Shown here one piece after another: positions 35,746 through 46,364 of a stretch of 64,000 bases of DNA. Made by a program: the position numbers and the translations under genes. Every line of letters begins with the position of its first letter. Position 1 is the stretch's first letter. Origin of the DNA: Pseudoalteromonas rubra (lineage in GTDB: Bacteria > Pseudomonadota > Gammaproteobacteria > Enterobacterales > Alteromonadaceae); contig NZ_AHCD03000044.1 of NCBI RefSeq assembly GCF_000238295.3, positions 248,001 through 312,000 of the forward strand, written 5' to 3'. Below the pieces are notes generated by a model. That model was not told the DNA's origin. It ran no database searches and saw only the letters and a program-made list of their open reading frames with translations.

Positions 35746-36711
35746 ATGAATAAAATCGGATTACTTGGTGCTTTGGTGAGTGTTGCTTTGCAGGCTCCCG
35801 TTTCTGCACAGACTTCTGAGTCCCACTGGCAATGCAATGAGCAAACACTGGAGTTTAATAATCGAGCCGAAGACAACTTACATGCCTATCTGAGTTTTTT
35901 GGCGCGCAACCCCAGCGCGTTACCGAGCAAATTAAACGCTCAGGACAGGCAAAAATGGCATGCTGCTATCGAGCAGTATCAGTTACATACAAGCCAGCCC
36001 AGGTTTCACCCTTTGTTTAGTGACTCTGTATTGAGTGAGTTGACGGAACACCTGTTTGATACCAACAGTGCGGTGACCGACTTACCTGTAAACGACCTGA
36101 CGCGTGGCTATTTTGCGGTGATGAGCAGCTACCGAGACGAGATATGGCCACAACATCAGGCTCAGAACCAGGCCTGGACGGCGCAGAGCATTGCATTGCT
36201 CGATGAGTACGGCGAACAGGTTTGTTCACGGCTGAATGAAATATTTGGAACAGATGTGATTGTGGCGCAGCAGCATCGCGTTTTAACCGTTGCCCGACCG
36301 TTTACACACGCTGGTGCTTTTACCTCTGGCAGGAACTTGATTACGTTTATCAATACCTATCAGGCGGGTTTTAATGACTGGTTTGCGCTCGAAATGTTGT
36401 TTCATGAGGTGGCACACACCAGCTTCCCGGATTCTCCTTTGTATCAGGCGCTGGAAAGCCGGGCGAAACAACAGGGTAAGCAAGCTGCGTTTAAATCATT
36501 GTGGCATCCCATGTTATTTTATATTGTCGGTGAGGCAACCCGACAGGCGCTTGCCGCACAGGGGCATACCTTTGTGCCTTATGCGCACTGGAAGGGGTTA
36601 TATAAAAATCGTCCGGAGCCGCTTGCCAAACTAACGCAATATTGGCAGCCCTATATGGCAGGTCAGGTATCGCAGCAGCAGGCCATCAATAATCTGATAG
36701 AGGCCCTGTAA
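35746..36711 (+). CDS. Secreted HExxH metalloprotein
   Basis: 321 aa from the ATG at 35746 (AAGGAA six bases upstream); the longer frame from 35587 would start before the promoter. Signal peptide ~1-22 (ending VSAQTS). The zinc motif HEVAH is at ~220. The family lacks recognised peptidase subfamily features beyond this; mature protein is helical. Periplasmic or extracellular. Confidence 0.8.
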   Translation: MNKIGLLGALVSVALQAPVSAQTSESHWQCNEQTLEFNNRAEDNLHAYLSFLARNPSALPSKLNAQDRQKWHAAIEQYQLHTSQPRFHPLFSDSVLSELTEHLFDTNSAVTDLPVNDLTRGYFAVMSSYRDEIWPQHQAQNQAWTAQSIALLDEYGEQVCSRLNEIFGTDVIVAQQHRVLTVARPFTHAGAFTSGRNLITFINTYQAGFNDWFALEMLFHEVAHTSFPDSPLYQALESRAKQQGKQAAFKSLWHPMLFYIVGEATRQALAAQGHTFVPYAHWKGLYKNRPEPLAKLTQYWQPYMAGQVSQQQAINNLIEAL

Positions 36712-36952
36712 CGCACAAAATAATAATTCCTGCCTTGACCTGTGCAAGAAAGTGACTTTAACTTTGTGTGTCATTTGACCCGTGAGGGATAGCAAAGGGA
36801 TTGCAAGGCGGTAGGCACCCGATGAAATTTTCGTTAAACTTGAAGGCAGAGCCGTTGCTCTTTTTTAGGTGTGATCACCTTTGAGTTGTTTGTGGCAAAG
36901 TTCCACGGCGCCCGGCTGAGCGCGTATGTCAGCCTGATTAAGAGTACAAACT

Positions 36953-38014
36953 ATGTTAGAGCAAATGCTACTGAGCAACCTGAACAATAAGAATGAACTC
37001 AGCGATGAGTCTTTCGAGTATAAGAGCATTTTTTTGAGCTCAGTTGTTCCGGATCCCTCCAATGGTCGATTTTTACCGTCTATTTTCGTCAGTGATGAAG
37101 ACGCTCGTCTGTTTGTGGCGCGTAAACTGAGTAAAGCACAGCTCACCAAGCTTTATCAGGGAGAAAACCACGTTCTGATCGGTAAATCGATCATCATTAA
37201 CTGTTTGAAACGCGATACGGAAGACTGGAAACGGGCTTCGCAAACCATAGATTCCATCATTGAGCTGGGCAACAACATTTCTGTGTCTGAAATGATCCAG
37301 GTACCCACTTTATATCCCCTGGAGGATGGTCGCTTTCAAATCCTCACGGGACACCGCCGATTTTTCGCACTGGTATACGCCAAAGGGTATGGTGCGGCTG
37401 CGCAGTTTAAGGTCTACGATAATAAGCCCCTGCTGACTAAGGTTAAGCAGTTTCAGGAAAATGCCAGTCGTGAGGATCTGCCTCAGTATGGTAAGTTACA
37501 GGCGTTTTCTAATGCGATGACAGAGATTGAACAGCTGAATAAGGCACGCCTGCAGGCTGGCATGTCGCGACTCACGGTCAGGACCATAGTCCCCAAACTT
37601 GGCATTTCAATGGGCGCATACGATAACTACAACGTGCTATCACGTTATCCGGTGGTTATGTCAGCCTATGAAACCGGGTGCAGTTATTCTTTTGTCAAAA
37701 TGAAGCGACTTATTTTGTCTGTGGAGTCGCAATATAAGGCGCAGCATGACAAGTCGACCTTAAATGCTGTGGATAAACGCGCTATCTCTGACCTCATTGT
37801 GCAGCAATTACAGGGGATCAAAAAGCGACCTGAGAAAAGTAAAGCCCCTTTTGTCACCACATCGTTTGGCTCGCCCGGTGCACTGCAAAAATTGCTGACA
37901 CAGGATGTCACGCAGCTGGCATGCGGCGTCGACTGGTCCACACTTGACTGGCAGGATAAAAAAGCCGTGTCAACGGCGCTGGCACAGGTGATTGCCCATC
38001 TTGAACAAGAGTAA
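36953..38014 (+). CDS. Orphan ParB/RepB-type partition protein
   Basis: 353 aa. ParB N-terminal domain with LTGHRRFFAL (~120-129) and ENASREDLPQYGK (~162-174), where GHRR and the ENxxR/EDL elements are hallmark CTP-binding ParB motifs; a helix-turn-helix follows (MSRLTVRTIVPKLGISMGAYDN). The start and the C-terminus (VDWSTLDWQDK) resemble plasmid RepB/ParB rather than the chromosomal protein. No ParA, no parS-like array here. May be a plasmid or ICE remnant, or a nucleoid/regulatory protein. Confidence 0.8.
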   Translation: MLEQMLLSNLNNKNELSDESFEYKSIFLSSVVPDPSNGRFLPSIFVSDEDARLFVARKLSKAQLTKLYQGENHVLIGKSIIINCLKRDTEDWKRASQTIDSIIELGNNISVSEMIQVPTLYPLEDGRFQILTGHRRFFALVYAKGYGAAAQFKVYDNKPLLTKVKQFQENASREDLPQYGKLQAFSNAMTEIEQLNKARLQAGMSRLTVRTIVPKLGISMGAYDNYNVLSRYPVVMSAYETGCSYSFVKMKRLILSVESQYKAQHDKSTLNAVDKRAISDLIVQQLQGIKKRPEKSKAPFVTTSFGSPGALQKLLTQDVTQLACGVDWSTLDWQDKKAVSTALAQVIAHLEQE

Positions 38015-38892
38015 TCACATCAACAAAACCTGACGTGCGTTACCCTCTTAGAATTGTATCAGTGTAAATAGTGACATAATGGCGGTATCTTGGGGCCGCC
38101 ATGGCGCGCCCCTTTGTTGCGTTTTATACGATTTTTCTATTTCATTACAATGAATTTTGCTCATTAAGTAGACACCAGGATGCCGCCAAACATGCGCCTG
38201 CGGCTGGGTTTACTGCGATCAGTTTGGTGTTCATTTTGGGTAAGCCGTGTAGTCTTTGTCGGGGTTTAAGCTGGGAGTTATTTGTGATCAGGGCATTGAT
38301 GCCAGTTTTGCATTTGTGCCAACAAACCGCACGAATTTGAGAATATGACAGCAAGAAGTCACTTTTTTATGGCTTTTTTATTGCGCCATCCATGAAAATA
38401 AAATCTATAAATTAATCAAGTCTGTAAACGTCATAAACACGGTGAGTCTGAACGGCTGGCTGCGCGCCCTGCAGCGCTTTTGCACCATTTTGAAACAATT
38501 AATTCCCTAAACCGTCATGTTATTGTCCCGATGTATGGGGTATAAATGTCCCCAATGAAGCACATTGACCAGGTTCGAAAAGCGTAAATAGTATCGGTCT
38601 GCATTGAGCTGTGAACTGGATATTGCGCCACAGAGAGGGCTTTGGCACAGGGTTGTTAATGTTGTTGTTTAAATGTTGCTTTGTTCTATACCTGTTTTAG
38701 GTAAGTTTTGCAGATCAAGTAAAAAGAAGTGAAAAACTCAATTAAGTCAATAAAAATAAAGGTTTATTGATTTGGTTTATGAAATTTATAATTTTGAGAA
38801 ATAAAAGTGTAGAAAAAAGATGCAGATTACATAATAATGCGTTTGCGTGAAAATTTAACACTTTGCAATACTTTTTAACATGGACTGATAAG
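38015..38892. other. Long intergenic region, no gene seen
   Basis: 880 bases. 38690-38890 is markedly AT-rich. A 79-codon frame at 38101-38340 lacks a ribosome-binding site and family resemblance. A short GGCGG/CCGCC hairpin lies around 38082-38101 and could end the parB transcript. Confidence 0.45.
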
Positions 38893-39090
38893 ATGAAAAA
38901 TGACGCACTGACAGAACTGGGCATCAATCTGAATATCCACAATATGAATTCAGAGGCTGTAGATGTACAGCTGCTCCATCACATCTTCAAGATAGCCTAT
39001 GACTTTGGTTACCAAGACGGGCGTAGTGGTGTATACGTTTGCCCGGCTTCGTCACTGCGTTCATTAAGTGGCTGCGAGCTTGACGCATAA
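38893..39090 (+). CDS. 65-aa hypothetical protein upstream of the NRPS genes
   Basis: ATG at 38893 is 30 bases inside a longer frame and best fits a protein (MKNDALTELGINLNIHN). No clear ribosome-binding site. Helix-like middle (HHIFKIAYDFGYQDG) and a Cys-containing tail. Not an MbtH protein, as the NxEGQxSxWP motif is absent. Association with the peptide cluster is only by position. Confidence 0.45.
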   Translation: MKNDALTELGINLNIHNMNSEAVDVQLLHHIFKIAYDFGYQDGRSGVYVCPASSLRSLSGCELDA

Positions 39091-39175
39091 GTCAGGCTAT
39101 GAATTTATACATATCTTAGTCCCGTTGACTGACATTGCGGCATGTTAGCGGGCTACAACAGCAACAATAAACCAA

Positions 39176-39203
39176 AGAGCCCTGCATTTGCATGCGGGGT
39201 TCT
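39176..39203 (+). terminator. Stem-loop before NRPS1
   Basis: A 12-bp stem with two G-T pairs (AGAGCCCTGCAT against ATGCGGGGTTCT), loop TTGC. Short U content after it, so a weak terminator or leader structure. 39204-39464 holds no gene and should contain the NRPS1 promoter; I found no confident -35/-10 pair. Confidence 0.5.
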
Positions 39204-39464
39204 ATGATGCCAATTCACTTAATTGTGTACGCTATTTTGTAGCGAAAAAGTGTCGCGACAATATGACAACCCGGGTATGAGCCTAGGTTCATCGAATGGG
39301 GCTTTGAATAAGTACAGTGTGCTGGACTTTTCATTCAATATGGCAAAAAGATTAAGACTGATTGGACTTATGTATCACTGGTGGTGATATCACAGGTTCC
39401 CTGCTTTAGGGATTCTGATGCCGGTGTTTTTTCTTTATATCAATATGATTGCAAAAGCGAAAAT

Positions 39465-42400
39465 ATGAAACAGTTCTTTTTACAGCTCAGCGAGAAAGGG
39501 ATCAAACTTACTGTCGACGAACAGGGTAAGTTACTGGTCAGAGGTAAGCTCAAGGCTTTGACAGCAGACGAGAAAGACTTTCTAAAGAACAACAAACAAC
39601 AGATCATCCAAGCGATTGGACAGCGTCAAAGTGGCGTTACTGAGTCGCCTATTGCGGTTGCCAAAGCTCAGCCTGGCGAGCCGCCGGTATTGTCTTTTTC
39701 TCAGCGCCGTTTGTGGTTTATTGACCAACTGAATCGCGGCTCCAGCGAGTACAATATGCCGATGGCTTTCGAGGTGTATGGATGCCTGGATGTAGCCAAG
39801 GTGGAGCAAGCACTGAATGTCATAGTGCAGCGCCATGAGGTGTTAAGAACGGTTTTTTATGAGTGTGATGGTGCGCCGTGTCTGCGCGTGTTAGACGATG
39901 CCAGATTGCATATCACAGTGTTAGATTTGAGTGACCAGGCAGACCCGCATCAAGCTGCCAGGGCTCATCTGGAGCGCGAAGCAAGCCGCCCCTTTGATCT
40001 CAGCCAGGATCTGATGATAAGAGCCAGCTATCTGCAATTAACGCATGATGATGCAGAACACTGTCAGGCGCTGTTGAGCTTTAATATGCATCATATTGCG
40101 TCGGATGGCTGGTCAATGGATGTATTGACCAAAGAGTTCTTTGCGATTTACCAGTCACTCGAACAAGGCACACCGAGCCCACTTGCTCCCCTTATCATTC
40201 AGTACAGCGACTTTGCACACTGGCAGCAGCGCAGCTTTGCACAAGCAGGGCTAAAAAAGCAGCTGGAATACTGGCAGCAACAGCTGCAACAGGTGCCGGC
40301 ACTCCATCAGCTGCCATTAGATGCTAGCCGTCCAGCTGAAAAGCAGTATCGCGGTGAACTGGTCACCTCGCAACTGAGCAGCAAGGTCGCGACCAGGTTG
40401 CTTACCTTGGCCAAAGAATTACAACTGACGCCATTTATGCTGTTGCATGGGGCACTGGCGTTGGTACTGAGTCGTCATAGTAATAGTAAGGACATTGTCA
40501 TTGGCAGCCCGGTGGCCAACCGTCAGGATCCATCGCTGGCACCGCTGATCGGATTTTTTGTCAATACCTTGGTGTTGCGAGTCAGCACAGCCCATGACAC
40601 CTTGCGCGATTACCTGGCACACGTCAGAGCAGTCCATCTGGCGGCACAGAGCAATCAGGACGTGCCATTTGAGCAGCTGGTCGAAGTATTAAACGTACCA
40701 CGCAATAACGCCTACAGTCCGTTATTTCAGATTTTACTGACAACAGACAACCAATTTAGTGCAGCCGCGGAGCAAGCGGAGCGTGTCCAGCTGGGTGAGG
40801 CGTCACTGCAGGCGATGCAGGATGTCAGCCTGACCACCAAATTTGACCTGGACATTCATATGTCACTGAATGAAGCTGGCGTCTCGATTGGCTGGACCTA
40901 CGACGTCAGCTTGTTTGAACGAGTGCATATCAGTCAGTTGGATCAGCACCTGGGTAATGTGCTGAATGCAATGTCCGAGCTGGCTCATGCTGATAATGGG
41001 TCGACCAACCTGACCGCACTCTCTATGGTGAGTGAGCAAGAACAGCAGCAAGCGCTGACGTTAACAAGCGGCGCGCAGGTATCTTCTGAATGGCAGACCG
41101 TGCATCAGTTACTGGAATATCAGGCTCGGCATAACCCGAACGCCATTGCGCTGCAGGAGCACGGGACTGAGCTGACGTATGCAGAACTGAATGCCCGTGC
41201 CGACGCGCTGGCGATGCGCTTAATCACGGAATATGGTGTCACTGTGGGTCAACCTGTTGCGATTGTGGCACAGCGCAGCATTAGCACTGTGTGTGCGGTG
41301 GCCGCGCTGCTCAAAGCGGGCGCAACCTATGTACCTTTGGACCCCGAAGCCCCTGAAGAACGACTAAATTACATTATCGGCGAGCTGTCACTCTCGCTGG
41401 TGTTATCACAGAAACAAGACACCTTCGCTGGATTACCGTGTGTGCGACTGGACAACCCGGATTTATGGCAGCCAGTAACACAAGTGCACAGCCTGCCAGA
41501 CATTGGCGGCGACCACAGTGCTTATATTCTCTATACTTCCGGCTCAACTGGTCGGCCAAAAGGCGTCAACCAGCGTCACAGCACTTTGGTGAATCTGAGT
41601 GTTCATCAGGCTGAGATTGACGGTATCACCCAGCCTTACCGGACTTTGCAATTTACCCCGCTGACGTTCGATGTTTCGGCTCAGGAACTGGCCACCAGCT
41701 GGCACACGGGCGCATGTCTGGTGTTGATGTCACAGCAGCAAAAAGACCAGTTGCAGGATCTGGCCAGCCTGGTTGCTGCGCAGGACATAGCGCGATTGTT
41801 TGTACCACCCGCTGTGTTTGATTTAATGGCTGAGCAGGTAAATCAAAATCCGGCCATTGATATGTCTGGGCTCAGACAGGTGTGTGTAGCCGGAGATGTG
41901 CTGAAACTCACTCCCAGTATTCGTCAGTTTATGGTGCAGCATCCATCCTGTGATTTATATAATCATTATGGCCCTACTGAAACTCACGTCGCCACAACGT
42001 GCCATGTCACACAATATGATCAGGAAGAAGCCAGTATAGGTCGTGCGATTGCCAATACCCAGTGTCTGATTTTGGATGCTGACTTAGTCCCGGTACCAAC
42101 AGGCTGTGTGGGCGAATTGTATGTTGCAGGGCCAGGTGTTGCACTGGGCTACTACAACAATACTGAGCTGACTGACGAGCGTTTTATTGATGCCGCGCGT
42201 GTGCAGGCGTTACCTGCCAGCCAATCGCGACTTTATAAAACCGGCGATTTGGTCCGTGTCACACCGCAAGGTGACTTACAATATCTGGGCCGAAGCGATG
42301 AACAAATAAAAATTCGAGGATTCCGGATTGAACCTGGTGAGATAAGCGCCGTTCTGGAATCTTTTGATGAGGTTGAATCTGCATTGGTGCTGGCAATAGG

Positions 42401-45400
42401 TGAAGCAGCCAGCAAACAACTTGTTGCCTATGTTCGCCCTTGTATCACGTGTGAGACAAACGATGCACAGCAACACTTGACCACCACACTGTTGACGGCG
42501 CTCAGGTCCGTTTTGCCTGCTTACATGGTACCGACTGCTATCGCTTTAGTTGAGCAATGGCCACTCACCGCCAATGGTAAAATCGACCGACGTGCCTTGC
42601 CTGCGGTTAAAACAGATCTAGCTCTGAGTAAGGGCGAAGCGCTGCACACTCAGACAGAACAAACTCTGGCCGGGATTTGGGCGACCTTGCTTTCGTGTGA
42701 GGCTGAACAATTAACTCGTGAAGCAGACTTCTTTGCGCTCGGTGGTCATTCGTTGTTATCGGTACGGCTGGTATCCTTGATCCGCACTGAGTTTGAGGTC
42801 GAAATTGCCGTCAAACAGGTTTTCTCAGCCAGTACTTTGGCTGATCTGGCTGCGCTGATTGAGCAAAGCAGCAAAGTATCACGACCTGTGATCGAGGCGT
42901 TGCCGCGTGATACAGACAGCTTTGAATTATCTTATGCCCAGCAGCGACTGTGGTTTATCGATCAGTTCCAGGGCAGCTCTGCCCAGTACAATATGCCATT
43001 GGCTTTTGAAGTCGACGGCCCATTTGATTTGACTGTGGCGCAACAGGCACTGAGCGCGATCGTGGCCCGGCACGAAGTGCTAAGGACTGTGTATCAGGAA
43101 GGAGAGGCTGGGCCAGTGCAGGTCATCCTTACACCTCAACCTGTGATTATCCGTCATATTGAGCTACACCATATGGCGGGAACTGAGGCGCAACAACAGC
43201 TCGACCTGCTGCTGGCTGAAGACGCCCAGGCGCCATTTGACCTGGCCACAGATCTGATGCTGCGCGCCAGCTTCATCAGCCTCAACCCGACACGTGGCGT
43301 ATTGCTGCTCAATATGCATCATATCGCCTCAGACGGTTGGTCACTGAACGTGTTCAGCCGCGAGTTTTTCTCTTTATATGCCGCACTGCGAAGCGGTCTG
43401 GACAACCCACTTACACCACTCAGTATTCAGTATGCCGATTTTGCCCAGTGGCAACGCAACTGGTTACAGGGAGATGTGCTGCAACAACAACTCGACTACT
43501 GGCAATCTCAGTTGAGTGATGCACCGGGCGTACACGGTATTCCACTGGATTATCCAAGGCCTGCTGAAAAAAGCTATGAAGGCGCTATGGTATCGGGTAA
43601 AGCCTCTGCACAGTTGGCTGCCCAGCTACGTGATATGGCCGCACATTACCAGATGACCCCGTTTATGTTGCTGCATGCGGTGCTGGCACTGACCATCAGC
43701 CGATACAGCAACAGTGTAGATGTGGTGATTGGTACGCCGGTGGCGAACCGACTTCAGGCTGAAGTGGAGCCGCTGATTGGCTTCTTTGTCAATATTCTAG
43801 CACTGCGGGTGAACACAGAGCAGCCATCGCTGGATGCGTATCTGCAACATGTCAGAGATGTGCATCTGGACGCGCAAAGTCATCAGGATCTACCGTTTGA
43901 GCAACTGGTGGATACATTACAGATCCCGCGGGGCGATGCCCATGCACCGCTGTGTCAGATCATGACGTCTTTTAATAGCGCGCAAACACCGTCCGGGTCT
44001 GAACAAAATGCGCTCGACGGGCTGACGCTCACGCCATTGATGCAGGCCGGTTGCGTGGCAAAATTCGACCTTGAAGTGGAGTTCTCACTGGGTGAGGCGG
44101 CACTTCAGGTTAACTGGATTTATGACACTTCGTTATTTTCACAGACCCATATCACGCACCTGAGTGAGCACCTGATGTTGTTGCTGGAGCGCCTCGTACA
44201 AACAGAGATGACCCACAGTTTGAACAACCCGCCCGGGCAGCTGAGTGTGCTGGCGAACGAACAAAGCCAGTATCTGGTTAATGCCCTCAATGATAACTAT
44301 CATGAGTATGATCGGACCTTATGTATTCATCAGGCCTTTGAGCAGCAGGTTGAGCGCAACCCGGATCATATTGCACTTATCTTTGCTGATCAGCAGTTGA
44401 GTTATGCGCAGCTGAATAGCAAGGCTAACCAGCTTGCACACTATTTGCGAGAGCAGGGCACTATCACGTCGGATACCTTGATAGGGATAGCGCTGGATCG
44501 CTCGCTGGAAATGATCATCGCGACCCTGGCGGTGCTTAAAGCCGGTGGTGCTTATGTGCCACTGGATCCGGCCTATCCACCCGCACGATTGAGTTATATG
44601 CTCGAAGACGCCGGGATCAGGACCATCATCAGCAGTCAGGCCATCAGCGATGCTGTTTCTCTCACCGATTACGCGCTTATTCCGGTGGATGGCTTGCTCG
44701 ATGATACCCATTTGGGGCCGTTCAGTCATTGCAGCGCAGAAAATCTGGATCATAAAGCGCTGGGGCTGCTGCCCACCAGTCTGGCCTATGAGATTTATAC
44801 CTCAGGCTCGACGGGTCAGCCAAAAGGGGTGTTGCTGGAGCATCAGGGCATAGTCAATCTGGCGGACAACCAGCGCCGCGCCTTTGCCATTACGCCGCGC
44901 AGCAGGGTACTGCATTTCGCATCAATGAGCTTTGATGCGGGCACCTGGGAATATGCCATGGCACTGCTCAATGGCGCCACGCTGGTCATAGCCAGTAGCG
45001 AACAAAGACGCTCCCCAGATGACATTACTGCACTGCTTGCACAACAGCAGATCAGCCATGTGACTTTACCTCCGGCATTTTTGGCCATGATGCCACTCGA
45101 CACCTCGCTGTCGCTGCAGGCATTAATAGTGGCAGGTGAAGCCTGTGAGCCGGAGCTGGTCAATCAGTGGTCGGCACATTATCCCTTCTTTAATGCTTAT
45201 GGTCCTACGGAAGCGTCAGTATGTGCGTCTTATCAGCGCCTGTACCCGGGCACCCCGATCACTATAGGTAAACCACTGAACAATGTGAGCCTGTATGTCC
45301 TGGATAACCACATGGCGTTGGTGCCTCCTGGTGTGATTGGTGAGCTGCACATAGGTGGTGACGGGCTGGCACGTGGTTATCATCAGCGCCCTGAACTGAG

Positions 45401-46157
45401 TGCTGAGAAGTTTGTTGAAAACCCGTTTTATTATTATCCGGCACACCGTGACAGTACCCGTTTGTACAAAACGGGCGACCTGGCCAAAATTTTACCCGAT
45501 GGCAGCATTGAGTTTGTCGGTCGCCTCGATGCTCAGGTCAAAATTCGCGGCTTCCGCATTGAGCTGAGCGAAGTGGAGGCACAGCTGAACCGCTGTGCGG
45601 TACTCGACTCTGCCGTGGTGCTGGTGAAACAGGCCAGCAATGGCACGGATATGCTCATTGCGTATATTCAACCGCGCGATGAAGCGCAGGACCAGGCCTC
45701 CGTGATACAGGACGTTGAGCAGCATTTACATGCTCAGTTGCCGGAATATATGGTGCCGAGCCGTTTTGTGGTGGTTGAGCAGTGGCCACTCACCCCGAAT
45801 GGAAAAATAGATAAAAAAGCGTTGCCAGACGTGTCTGGTGTAGACAGTGAACAGCCTTATGTTGCACCCCAAACGGCGACCGAGCAGGCGCTGGCAGAAG
45901 TCTGGTCAGCCTTGTTAGGCATAGCGGCCAGCGAGATAAGCAGTCATGCACGCTTTTTTGAGCAAGGCGGCAACTCCATTTTGGTGACCCGGCTGGAAAC
46001 CCAGATCCGTCACCGCTTCGCCGTTGAGTTTTCTATTAAAGAGCTGTTTGCACAGCCGCAGCTTAAGGAGCAGGCATTGCACATAGATTACCTGCTCAGT
46101 CGCCAGAGTGACCCGCTGGCAGAGGATGATGCTGAGCTGGAGGAAATGGACTGGTAA
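39465..46157 (+). CDS. NRPS1: TubC dock-C-A(Pro)-T-C-A(Phe)-T
   Basis: 2230 aa from the ATG at 39465, where the TubC-like docking domain begins (MKQFFLQLSEKGIKLTVDE, ~1-50); the frame from 39381 adds 28 unrelated residues. C1 HHIASDGWS ~209, A1 core motif YTSGSTG ~690, T1 GGHSL ~1092, C2 HHIASDGWS ~1284, A2 ~1777, T2 GGNSI ~2167. By alignment to GrsA the pocket of A1 reads D-V-Q-F-C-A-H-V-A-K (Pro-like) and A2 reads D-A-W-T-I-A-A-V-C-K (Phe). No epimerase or thioesterase. The C-terminus ends in an acidic tail (EDDAELEEMDW), suited to TubC docking. Substrate calls are from pocket codes only. Confidence 0.93.
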   Translation: MKQFFLQLSEKGIKLTVDEQGKLLVRGKLKALTADEKDFLKNNKQQIIQAIGQRQSGVTESPIAVAKAQPGEPPVLSFSQRRLWFIDQLNRGSSEYNMPMAFEVYGCLDVAKVEQALNVIVQRHEVLRTVFYECDGAPCLRVLDDARLHITVLDLSDQADPHQAARAHLEREASRPFDLSQDLMIRASYLQLTHDDAEHCQALLSFNMHHIASDGWSMDVLTKEFFAIYQSLEQGTPSPLAPLIIQYSDFAHWQQRSFAQAGLKKQLEYWQQQLQQVPALHQLPLDASRPAEKQYRGELVTSQLSSKVATRLLTLAKELQLTPFMLLHGALALVLSRHSNSKDIVIGSPVANRQDPSLAPLIGFFVNTLVLRVSTAHDTLRDYLAHVRAVHLAAQSNQDVPFEQLVEVLNVPRNNAYSPLFQILLTTDNQFSAAAEQAERVQLGEASLQAMQDVSLTTKFDLDIHMSLNEAGVSIGWTYDVSLFERVHISQLDQHLGNVLNAMSELAHADNGSTNLTALSMVSEQEQQQALTLTSGAQVSSEWQTVHQLLEYQARHNPNAIALQEHGTELTYAELNARADALAMRLITEYGVTVGQPVAIVAQRSISTVCAVAALLKAGATYVPLDPEAPEERLNYIIGELSLSLVLSQKQDTFAGLPCVRLDNPDLWQPVTQVHSLPDIGGDHSAYILYTSGSTGRPKGVNQRHSTLVNLSVHQAEIDGITQPYRTLQFTPLTFDVSAQELATSWHTGACLVLMSQQQKDQLQDLASLVAAQDIARLFVPPAVFDLMAEQVNQNPAIDMSGLRQVCVAGDVLKLTPSIRQFMVQHPSCDLYNHYGPTETHVATTCHVTQYDQEEASIGRAIANTQCLILDADLVPVPTGCVGELYVAGPGVALGYYNNTELTDERFIDAARVQALPASQSRLYKTGDLVRVTPQGDLQYLGRSDEQIKIRGFRIEPGEISAVLESFDEVESALVLAIGEAASKQLVAYVRPCITCETNDAQQHLTTTLLTALRSVLPAYMVPTAIALVEQWPLTANGKIDRRALPAVKTDLALSKGEALHTQTEQTLAGIWATLLSCEAEQLTREADFFALGGHSLLSVRLVSLIRTEFEVEIAVKQVFSASTLADLAALIEQSSKVSRPVIEALPRDTDSFELSYAQQRLWFIDQFQGSSAQYNMPLAFEVDGPFDLTVAQQALSAIVARHEVLRTVYQEGEAGPVQVILTPQPVIIRHIELHHMAGTEAQQQLDLLLAEDAQAPFDLATDLMLRASFISLNPTRGVLLLNMHHIASDGWSLNVFSREFFSLYAALRSGLDNPLTPLSIQYADFAQWQRNWLQGDVLQQQLDYWQSQLSDAPGVHGIPLDYPRPAEKSYEGAMVSGKASAQLAAQLRDMAAHYQMTPFMLLHAVLALTISRYSNSVDVVIGTPVANRLQAEVEPLIGFFVNILALRVNTEQPSLDAYLQHVRDVHLDAQSHQDLPFEQLVDTLQIPRGDAHAPLCQIMTSFNSAQTPSGSEQNALDGLTLTPLMQAGCVAKFDLEVEFSLGEAALQVNWIYDTSLFSQTHITHLSEHLMLLLERLVQTEMTHSLNNPPGQLSVLANEQSQYLVNALNDNYHEYDRTLCIHQAFEQQVERNPDHIALIFADQQLSYAQLNSKANQLAHYLREQGTITSDTLIGIALDRSLEMIIATLAVLKAGGAYVPLDPAYPPARLSYMLEDAGIRTIISSQAISDAVSLTDYALIPVDGLLDDTHLGPFSHCSAENLDHKALGLLPTSLAYEIYTSGSTGQPKGVLLEHQGIVNLADNQRRAFAITPRSRVLHFASMSFDAGTWEYAMALLNGATLVIASSEQRRSPDDITALLAQQQISHVTLPPAFLAMMPLDTSLSLQALIVAGEACEPELVNQWSAHYPFFNAYGPTEASVCASYQRLYPGTPITIGKPLNNVSLYVLDNHMALVPPGVIGELHIGGDGLARGYHQRPELSAEKFVENPFYYYPAHRDSTRLYKTGDLAKILPDGSIEFVGRLDAQVKIRGFRIELSEVEAQLNRCAVLDSAVVLVKQASNGTDMLIAYIQPRDEAQDQASVIQDVEQHLHAQLPEYMVPSRFVVVEQWPLTPNGKIDKKALPDVSGVDSEQPYVAPQTATEQALAEVWSALLGIAASEISSHARFFEQGGNSILVTRLETQIRHRFAVEFSIKELFAQPQLKEQALHIDYLLSRQSDPLAEDDAELEEMDW

Positions 46158-46226
46158 CAGGACAAGGTTAGTCAGGCCACAGGCCTGAGATACAAGCACA
46201 CGCAAAGACACAAAGTAAATAATCTG

Positions 46227-46252
46227 CCAGCCTGACGATTCAGGCTGGTTTT
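46227..46252 (+). terminator. Intrinsic terminator or attenuator between NRPS1 and NRPS2
   Basis: A perfect 9-bp GC-rich stem (CCAGCCTGA with its complement, CGAT loop) directly followed by TTTT, 70 bases after the NRPS1 stop and 112 before NRPS2. Confidence 0.75.
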
Positions 46253-46364
46253 AAGTCGTAGAGGCTAAGCCGGTGTATGGGCGCGATTCAGGTATCTGAG
46301 TGGCTCTCTGGTTACGGGCGCAGCGCTTTTGCAGTTAAACACAGAGATGAGTTAGTCAGCCATT

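Noticed and set aside
38101..38340. 79-codon frame after parB
   Set aside because: No ribosome-binding site, no family resemblance, irregular composition.
38893..39090. MbtH-like protein of the NRPS cluster
   Set aside because: Size fits, but the MbtH signature (NxEGQxSxWP) is missing.
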